Shown here: in pieces, positions 56,056-64,000 of the stretch | How positions within the stretch are numbered: position 1 is the stretch's first letter | Layout: each line of letters opens with the position of its first letter | Notes under the pieces: model-generated | Database searches by the model: none | Told to the model about the DNA's origin: nothing | The model's input: the letters and a program-made list of their open reading frames with translations, nothing else | Program-made: the position numbers and the translations under genes | NCBI RefSeq assembly: GCF_000001635.26 | Contig: NC_000071.6 | Location: 6,527,001-6,591,000 of the forward strand | Origin: Mus musculus | Taxonomy: Eukaryota > Chordata > Mammalia > Rodentia > Muridae | Direction of reading: 5' to 3' | DNA: 64,000 bases

Positions 56056-57890
56056 AAGTGCAATCTCCAGACGATTTTTCTGTTATTTATTTGGAAATAA
56101 TTAACATCTCTTTAGCTATAAATGGAGGTTGAAAAGTAATATGTTATGTGTTGGTATACACTTTACATTGCTTTAGAGTTTTTAAATCTAATTTAATTGT
56201 TAAAAGGCACATAAAACTGCCCAGTCTTTCCCTGAAGAACAGCAATTCTGCAAATCTACAGGTGTCATGGATAAGGTTTGAGTAATACATAAAAACTAGA
56301 CCTCACTATTTCTTTAACATTTCAAATCAAGATGTATCTTGCCTTTATCTCAAGCGTTAGGAGAAAGGTAAGAAACATCATTTTCTTAGTGTTGAAATCC
56401 AACCTCATAGCCAATCAAGGTGACTGATTAGATATGTCAAAAAGAGTGGCAGCCAATATCCTCCAGTATTATGACCTTGCATGTCAGATCACATATTTAA
56501 TCAGGGCCCCTCCTTCTAAATCCAAATGGATTGAAAGAAAAAAAATCATTTCCTTGTTCTACTGTGGATCCTGTGCTTAATTGATTCTTACTCGTTACTG
56601 CATTGACACTGATCTGAATACTTGCTTAACAACTGGTAGTCTGGGATAATTGTTCATCATTTGCTGTTAAAGAGAGAAATGACTTAATAAACTGGTAAGA
56701 AAAAGCTGCATGAAAATTATAAATATATCTAATCATGCATTGTTCTATGAAGTAACTCCCTTCATGTAAGATTGGTCATTATACCTAGAGAGAATTATTT
56801 GCAGAAATTCATTCTCCATAAGTATGCACCCAGCATATTTTCTGATAATGTTTCAAGATTTCTATTGTAGGACACAAATTTCTTATGTTCAGGAGCAATG
56901 TCTATATGTTACTAGTGTACAATGAATATAAGACTTTTGGATAACAATACAATTAAAGTTTATTCTTTGCATCAGTTTTTATTGTGAAAATACTAAATGC
57001 TTTAAAGTAAAGTTTCATTGCCAAATTACTGTGTACAAAAGTATTTAGTAGGTTTTGCTAATACATTGTTTGTTTTCTTTGGAAATTGAAAATTTCAACA
57101 ACCTCCATTCAAACTGTTTGGTACAAATGTTAAAATAATAATTTAAACTGATATTCTGATACACATCAAATTGCAACTTGTGAGTTTGTGATATGAGAAT
57201 AAAAATTTATTCTCTTATTAATATGTATATAGTAACACAAGATATAGTCGGAGTCTCTCAAATATTACACATAGTAGCTTACTGAAATATTGACTATAGT
57301 TTTTCTACTACAAAACTTCTGGAAATTTAATTTTTTCTACTTTGTTATTCAATAGCCAGTAGTTGAAACGCTAGCTGTCGCACATACTCAATAAACATTG
57401 ATTAATGAATAAGTGAATGAATGTATTTGTTAGGAGGATGCTTTGTAACAACCTATCTCCCGCCCTCACCTTCCTATGATGCTGGAGTTATGGAGAGAGG
57501 CTTGCAAAAACAACTAGTTGCTTTCAGTTGGTTTTTAAAGTCATTAGCTTTGGAGGTCACACAACTGTGCTGTCTGCCTGTATCACTGCTGATGATAACA
57601 TCTCAGATGTTAGCCAACAAATTGGTGAAAACTGCTCTGTAAAACTTGCACATCACTATCTTGTCTCAGGGTAATTGACTTTCAGATACCTTTCCTGTAT
57701 CTGTAAGGGCAAGTTTTTTTTTTCTATATTGCCATTATCATCTCAGAAAAGAATACCCCTTCACTGTCTTTACTTTGTAGAGGAAAAGACACATTTTATA
57801 TCCTCATAATTTATTTAAGAAACAACTATTCTTGGAAAAGAAACTAAAAATTAGTAAAAGAATCTAAAATACACTTTGATCTTTAAGACT
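56056..57890. other. AT-rich repeat-poor stretch
   Basis: No gene or repeat was recognised. The 73-codon frame at 57421 has no motif. Confidence 0.4.
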
Positions 57891-57894
57891 TCAT

Positions 57895-57918
57895 ATTTAT
57901 TTATTTATTTATTTATAG
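57895..57918. repeat. (TTTA)n repeat
   Basis: Five to six TTTA units. Confidence 0.85.
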
Positions 57919-57934
57919 ATTTATAGAATTCAAA

Positions 57935-58740
57935 ACACCTAAAAATTTACAGGTATCTGAAATTCCTGTCCCAGAAATGCATCTGAATAAATAACCATTG
58001 GTCTGGATCCACCTATGTGTAAACCTAAGCCTTGTGCCTGTAACTCATAAGAACTGGCCTTTGCTTTGATTGCAAAATGATCTTCATAGTTTCCTGGCTT
58101 TAACGATCCCTTCTCTCCTTTCCCTAACAACTGGTATCCTGGTCAATTACCCTTTTCAAGCTCAAGCACTGAACTTCAACTCATAGTTGCACCTGGCCTG
58201 GTTAATGAACATCAAAAGTATGTATGTCTTCAAGTGAATTTGGGGCCAATGAAAATGTATTCAGGTGAATTATTTTTTCTTTTCTCTATTCTAGTTCAGT
58301 TCTTGTTTTTGTCCAGTAGGTAGACATTTTAGTAAAGAGCTGATTTAAGATAGTTATTTTTAGATTAATGTTGTTAATGTCTTTAATATAGCTGTTTAGA
58401 ACATATATTTCTAAAATTTCCAGAAGTAACATTAAAAGCAAGACATTCCAAATCTCATGCACTCTTGAACCCGTAGTGTCCCTTGATTGTCTGTCTGACA
58501 ATTCTAAAGTTAATGATCCTTCATCTATCAGGTACCAAGACAGAGAAGAGGTCTTCCAAACGCCCAGAATGATTGCCGTCCAGAGAGCTGAACCTGAGGC
58601 TTAGGAATTTGGTGTTAAGACTCCTGGCTAGCGCTAGGTCGTCAAGCATGTCAACAGAAGAATGACTGTGATTACTGAAATCCATCATACACCCCTCTGT
58701 CAAAATCTTACACTGAGGCAGTTAGCAAAATTTGTCTCTG
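57935..58740. other. unassigned block with several minus-strand frames
   Basis: Somewhat more GC than the flanks and with consecutive short minus-strand frames (58703-58521, 58501-58286, 58130-57939). One contains LHIGGSRPMVIYSDAF. It could be an old LTR-retrotransposon interior or unique DNA. I cannot name a product. Confidence 0.25.
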
Positions 58741-59820
58741 TAGACCAGAGTTATCTGTCCTTTTGCAAGAAACTTTGTGAGCTTTGGGACTCTGAAATGA
58801 TTTTTTTTAAACATGAAACATTTATGTGAGAATGGGAATTGAATGGGATTTTGGAGCCATGGAACTTCATACTAACATTATGATAGTGGTTTTGATTAAC
58901 AGAAGAATTGTATGGTAAGAACAATCTGAGATTCAAAATATGCCTCTGTCATGTGATTTTTCTTCCTTCACAGTTCCAACTTAGTGTTGCAATACTCTCC
59001 CCTTTCTATGGGCCTGGCATCCTCTGATCCAAATAGGACAGTCAATCAAATGCTAAAATAATTCTTCCTTCCTCTTGGTAGAAATCACGTATCATAATAA
59101 TTCTGTATTATTTAACAACTTTTATCTTATAGTTGCAGTGTGTTTGTAGACCATTGAACTTAGGTAAAAATGGCAAACCTGAAAGTTTGAGTATGAGAAG
59201 AACTTCGCTTAGGCTATAGCTAAAAGGAGCTGTATATATTATTCTCTCTGAATGCATTAAGATAGAAAAATATATCTCATGAGTTTTGAGAAGAGAATCA
59301 AAGAAAATCAGAGTGACAAAAATAATGTTATTATTTATAATAATTTCTTGGAACACGTTGAATGTCTAGGCTGATACACAAAACTAAAGTAATTTGAGAA
59401 GGAATTAAGTGTTAAAAATGCTTTCTCATTTGAATCTAGAGAATAATTTAATAGTTAATTTTCAAAATTGTCATAAGAATATAAAACCACAAACATGCAT
59501 GATGATATTTGACAAATTGTAAATAGAAAAATAAACATAAATATTTATTTTTGCCTTTAAGATTTATATGGTTTATTTATTACCATAGTTTTAAAAGGTA
59601 AGCCAAACCTAAATTTAAGAAGAAAATAGGTAGTTAATTGTGTACATATTCATATTTATAAGATAAAACAAGGTATGTAGCTACAATTATAGCTACCTAT
59701 CAATTTATCAATACATTAATATCTATGACATATGCTCTCACTTGTTTAGTTCATGAAAATCAGAAATATTTGATGTAATGGTTGTGATTGTCATTTTGGT
59801 TGCATTAAAAAAGGTGGTAA
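58741..59820. other. AT-rich repeat-poor stretch
   Basis: No gene or repeat was recognised. Confidence 0.4.
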
Positions 59821-59821
59821 C

Positions 59822-60032
59822 TGAAGAGATGGCTCAACACTAAATAGCACTTGCTGCCCTTGCAGAGGACTTAAGTTCAGTGAACAGCACTCATGTGCTA
59901 GCCAACAGACATTTGTAATTCCAGTTCCACAGGATTGATTACACACTTCTGATCTCTATTGACTCTGAAAACACATGTTGCATATGCAAACAATCAATAA
60001 TACATATACAACATAGAAATAAATCGCAAAAG
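59822..60032 (+). mobile_element. B3-type SINE
   Basis: CTGAAGAGATGGCTCAACAC, GCACTTGCTGCCCTTGCAGAGG, TTGTAATTCCAGTTCCACAGG and an A/C-rich tail follow the B3 order. It is diverged. Confidence 0.75.
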
Positions 60033-60044
60033 TGCTTGAGGTGT

Positions 60045-60335
60045 TACTGAACCTCAGATTTAGGTGTGCTTATGAAGGCATTATCCGAGATACTTACACC
60101 ATGAGATCTCTCAATTGGTGAACAGATTAACCTCTTGAAGTCTTCATAATATGTCCACCAAGTATCGAAGTATGACCTCTTACAGGTACTTCTGCCTCTA
60201 TGATGTTCTTCCCAAGTGCTAGAGACCAACTGACGAGACATTGATCCCCCTGAAACAATCAACTAAATTAAATACTTTCCCAGTTTTAAGGGTACTGTTA
60301 CAGCACAGAGAGAACAAACTAATATATTTGATCTT
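60045..60335 (+). mobile_element. MaLR-like LTR 3' part
   Basis: CTTCTGCCTCTATGATGTTC, CTGAAACAATCAACTAAATTAAA and an end with GGGTACTGTTACAGCACAGAGAGAACAAACTAATA fit the R-U5 side of rodent or mammalian MaLR LTRs. Confidence 0.55.
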
Positions 60336-62625
60336 ATTTAACAAAATAGAAGAATCCATATGACATTATTTACAAGTTCAATCTTAAACTATACTTAAAA
60401 TAATATATAACCTGTAATTAATGCTTTGAGAAAACACAAATATCTTGTAGAAATAATTTCTATCTATATTCCTACTGTGAGATACATAAAAATCACTACA
60501 TGTATGACCAAAGGCGAAAGAATGTGATTCTCATATCTAGAGGAAACTGGCTGGAGGATCACTGTGATACAAATTCTACCGAGAAACTGAACAGATGAGA
60601 AGCAGAAAATACTCAACTGCTCTAGTCAATGACCTCTGACCGGATGTGTAGGAGCAGTTAGAACATTGCAGACTTAATCTTCTAACAGAAAAAACAAGCC
60701 CCAAATATCTTCAAATTCTGGTTTTTCTCTCTAAAAGTTTTGTGCCTTCATGACTATTTGCAAGTCTCCCAAAGTTGTGAAGAGAGAGTATAAGTCAAAA
60801 TGACAACCCAATACAACATACAATTGCATGAAGCCTAGTTTGATACTCTTTTCTCTTAGGAGTTTACATTCAAGTGAATAATGTGGAGTAGTCTATATGC
60901 TTAGAAATAAAACATTCTGTGATGAGAAGTGGCAAAAGCATATTGGATAGTATGGGAGTGGAGGAAAATGAGCACAGTTTTATTAGTACATGTGTTTCTT
61001 TAATAGAACATCCAGATAAGATGGAAAATTACTTTTGATAATGAAAGAAACTTAGTTTCCTATAATTAACACATAAATTTCTGCTTTTATGGTCTTGTCA
61101 TTGAACATCCAGGTCTTTGAAATTCAATTCAGATAATACAGTGTTAAAATGCTGGGTTAAGTACCTATTACCTGAACTCTTTAAAGGAAACAATTGCTTA
61201 AAATTTTCTCCTGCCACATGTAAAAGAAAAATTTCTAGAGGATTTGTGTAGCATACTAATAGGGTAATTTTCTTCATGTATGCAGTTCTATTCTAGCCTT
61301 ACAATATTAATAAAGAGACAAAACAAAAATATTCTGAAGACATAAATTGAGCTTATAGGTTAAATGTGAAATGGTATTCCATTAATTTTTCTAGTCAAAT
61401 GCAAGATTAAAAGCTTTATTTTGGAGACAAAAATTAGATTTCATAAATAAAACACTTAGTAAATTAAATTCTCTCCATAACCTACAGCAGAAATAATGAA
61501 ATAGAAAAAACCCAATAACAAATCTGCTTAACTTTCTTTCAAAATGGCTTAGCTAAAATTCTAACACTGGATGGTTGTATGATTAAGACTTCTGAACACT
61601 GTCTTTCCAGGCTGAAGATAACCCCTCTGGCTCTTTTGTGTTTTTCAGTCCCTTTAGCTAAGTAGGAATACTCCTGAAGTTGAACATACTGCTTGTACAC
61701 TTGAAGATGATGAAGCTTGATGTCCTAACTAGGCAACCTCTTCTTACAAGGTGATGATAGAAATAATACATATAGAAAATAAAGTTTAATATATGTAAAA
61801 ATAGAACATAAAGTGTTTAGAACAATGCTATGATGCCAATATTTCATGCCTAACATCATGGTTGCCTACACTCTAATAAATCAAGATGCACTGCCATTAG
61901 CTCTCACAAAGGCTCTTAAAGCTAAAGAGTTTTCCTAAGAAAAGGAATGGTATGCAAGCAGGTATTTGAACATATATAGCCTTATTACACTATGGATTCT
62001 ATTAGTGGTTATATGTGGCTATCTCTCTGGAAGCCTTTTGGAAGAACAGAAGAGAAAGCTGGGTAGGGTGCCAAATAGTCAGTCAGGGATCAGCATGATT
62101 TCATTTCATTGGCAAACCCTTAGATCTTCCCTTTGAACTTGCTTCTTGTTGCCCTCAAAAGTTTCCAGAGCACAGTTCAAGTTCTGTCACTTATCATTGT
62201 AAAGAAATAGAAAGGTGATGCATCTTACATCTGAATCTTAGATAAGCATATCTTCCTAAAGATTACTGCCTGTGTTTTCTGCTTACAGAAAAATGAGCAC
62301 AAAGGAAAAGGTAGGATATACACCACTGGTTACTGTCTTTGCAGTCTTTTCTGTTTCCTCAGTTCTCTGTGACTTAAACATTCTTTGTCTTTAGGCTCCA
62401 CACTTTGAGGCAATGAACTAGAGAAATGTTTGCAATGACTATTTTCATTTTGCTTCTGATTTCTTTTTCTTTTGTAGTTTTATGATTAAGAACAATTTTA
62501 GAAAGGCTGTAGGTGTGTGACTTGGTGTGATGAAAATAATATGAGAATTTGAACACTAGGAGATAACAGGAATGGGGCACAGCGTTGAAAATCACACCAC
62601 TAGTCAACATAGAAACCTTGTCTTA
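60336..62625. other. AT-rich repeat-poor stretch
   Basis: No gene or repeat was recognised over 2.3 kb. Confidence 0.45.
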
Positions 62626-62627
62626 CA

Positions 62628-62930
62628 AATGGTTCAGTGGGTAAAACGTCATGTTTTCACAGCCTGACTAACAGAATTGGATGACTGGTTCCCACATTAG
62701 CAAGAGAGAAAAGTCTCCAAAAAGTTGTCCTCTGACCTCACTGTGTACACGATGCCACGCACACACCTCCTTAGGCATGCACATGAATATGCTTTGTGTA
62801 TGCACATACAACAAAATGTGAGCTCTCCCTAACATTCACTCACAAACACACAGCCACACATGCACACATACAAACACACACACACACAAACACACACACT
62901 CACACACAAAAACACAAACAAAATATCAAT
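62628..62930 (+). mobile_element. tRNA-type SINE remnant with (CA)n tail
   Basis: GGTTCAGTGGGTAAAACGTC, CCTGACTAACAGAATTGGATGACTGG and GTCCTCTGACCTC fit a diverged B4/B3-type SINE. CA-rich microsatellite sequence (62820-62915) follows. Confidence 0.6.
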
Positions 62931-63128
62931 AAACAAAAATTTAAAAATATGTAAAATGTGGAAAAATAAGCCAGTTATCTCTAGAGACTATGGTTTTAGT
63001 CTAGTGTAGGCAAATACATACGGGGAGCCTGATTACATTTAAGTTTAGTAAAACAGATCATTCCTTCTTAGAAAATTGGTGTGGTAAACAAATTCTTGCC
63101 TTTGTGAGCAAATGCATTGTCCACAGCT

Positions 63129-63440
63129 ATGGCAGAAGGGATGATAAGCAAAGCCAGGCTCCCCAAAGAGCCTAATCACATAACTGACTTAGCACAACTT
63201 CTGCAGCTGCCAGGAAAAGTGTTTGAAAATCCTGCCAGTGAATCAGACCCTGCTGCTAAGAGAAGAATCTTTCAAAGGCTGGCGTCGGGGCTGGTGATTG
63301 CCATTCAGCACAAGCTGCCAGGCCTTGAAGCTTTATCTTTGATGATCATGTGCTGGACCCATTACCAGACTGACTGGGCTGTGATGACTGTGGTCTTGAT
63401 TGACGATGAGCACATATCTTGTGATTTCACTTCAGAATAG
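63129..63440 (+). CDS. unassigned open frame, doubtful
   Basis: From the ATG at 63129 the frame runs 103 codons to TAG. GC content is higher than in the flanks. The first residues are MAEGMISKARLPKEPNH. There is a KLPGLEALSLMIMCW hydrophobic stretch (about residues 62-76) and an acidic end (IDDEHISCDFTSE). The sequence upstream, GTCCACAG just before the ATG, looks like a splice acceptor without a strong pyrimidine tract. It could be a chance frame, an exon of a gene reaching into the window, or part of an old repeat. I do not recognise the protein. Confidence 0.2.
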   Translation: MAEGMISKARLPKEPNHITDLAQLLQLPGKVFENPASESDPAAKRRIFQRLASGLVIAIQHKLPGLEALSLMIMCWTHYQTDWAVMTVVLIDDEHISCDFTSE

Positions 63441-63853
63441 ATTCTTTCGGACAGTCTTTGTATTTATTTACCATTTCACATTTACTTCAGCAGTTTTTCA
63501 TCTGTGTATGAATTGGGTAAGATATTTTTTTTCTTAGAAAGATAAAACTGTTGGCTCTGTTGTCATTGTAAAGTTGTGACTAGTAAACCTCAAAGAGTAG
63601 TGAATTTCATATCCTCTCTTTGAGAAGACGTTTCAAAGAAAGATCACTTTATCAATGATAGACTCACATAATTTTGATCCTGGAATTTCTTTAATGTCTC
63701 CCTCCCCTGCTTCGAGTACAGGACTCCTAGCTGTGTTCTATGGTTGACCATGCCTCTCGTGAAGAAGGAATGGCAGCAATAGACGTTCCATGCTGCTATT
63801 TTATGCTATTGTTCTAACTTTCCTAACCTGACTATGGAAGCTACATGTTCTTG
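63441..63853. other. spacer, nothing recognised
   Basis: No gene or repeat was recognised between the doubtful frame and the terminal LTR. Confidence 0.4.
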
Positions 63854-64000
63854 TTGCGCGCACTCAACAGGCCAGGAAGAACGACGCTGCTACAGGATCC
63901 TTCTGCACACATTTATTCAGTCCTGTTTCTTCTTTCTCCATATATCTCCCTTGTTTATATATCTCCCTTGTTTTTATATCTCCCCCGAACCCTGGGCCTC
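63854..64000 (-). mobile_element. ERVK-like LTR edge, cut by the window end
   Basis: TGTTGCGCGCACTC followed by GGCCAGGAAGAACGACGC and a TTTATTC (complement of AATAAA) is laid out like the U5-R end of an IAP-related LTR on the minus strand (compare the CTTTCCTGGCC block of the IAP LTR). The U3 part and any provirus lie beyond 64000. Confidence 0.6.

Noticed and set aside
1..64000. CRISPR array, operon or prokaryotic gene cluster
   Set aside because: The repeats are eukaryotic SINE, LINE and LTR sequences and microsatellites; there is no spaced direct-repeat array and no operon-like gene run.

Overview
The window is mammalian, almost certainly mouse (Mus musculus or a close relative). It carries rodent-specific repeats that can be read directly: L1Md and older Lx-type LINE-1 pieces, B1, B2, B3 and B4 SINEs, MaLR-like LTRs, a URR1-type hAT fragment and an intracisternal A-particle (IAP) provirus. 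It is AT-rich, full of microsatellites and repeat-dominated. I found no convincing multi-exon host gene, no tRNA or rRNA gene and no CRISPR array. It reads as intergenic or deep intronic DNA.

Layout. 1-9.5 kb: an internally deleted Lx-type L1 (775-2960), a 52-bp inverted repeat (3.44-3.70 kb), a dense microsatellite cluster (3.9-4.86 kb), a possible old LTR (4.87-5.74 kb), and a second Lx 3' UTR piece (8.57-9.50 kb). 9.5-22.5 kb: SINEs, a 162-bp L1 stub with a 14-bp target-site duplication (TSD), a minus-strand L1 (13.48-14.70 kb), an unassigned repeat, and a B1 with clear TSDs. 22.59-23.55 kb: a young 5'-inverted L1 that seems to carry a short 3' transduction. 25.46-29.07 kb: an older 5'-inverted L1 interrupted by a complete two-LTR retrotransposon with 5-bp TSDs.

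The centrepiece is 29.59-40.30 kb: a full-length L1Md of about 6.17 kb (two promoter monomers, ORF1, ORF2, 3' UTR, 12-bp TSD). A 4,508-bp IAP provirus (35135-39642) sits in its 3' UTR and is flanked by the 6-bp duplication AGATAC. Both LTRs are 334 bp and identical by eye. The gag gene is open over 612 codons, with an unusual extra segment near its N-terminus. The protease region is frameshifted, most of pol and the front of env are deleted, and only an env transmembrane tail remains. The L1 is itself dead, with two frameshifts in ORF1 and three in ORF2.

40.3-64 kb: another copy of the unassigned 15.6-kb repeat, head-to-head L1 pieces with an inserted B1, a URR1 fragment, another 5'-inverted Lx element (44.57-46.53 kb), LTR remnants, B2 and B3 SINEs, long repeat-poor AT-rich stretches, two short unassigned ORFs (47.81-48.28 and 63.13-63.44 kb), and the edge of an ERVK-like LTR running off the right end.

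The elements do not work together as a pathway. They form layered insertions whose order can be read: Lx L1s and MaLRs oldest, then the two-LTR element inside an inverted L1, then the L1Md elements, with the IAP probably among the latest arrivals. Family names rest on my recognition of consensus sequence; no database search was run.
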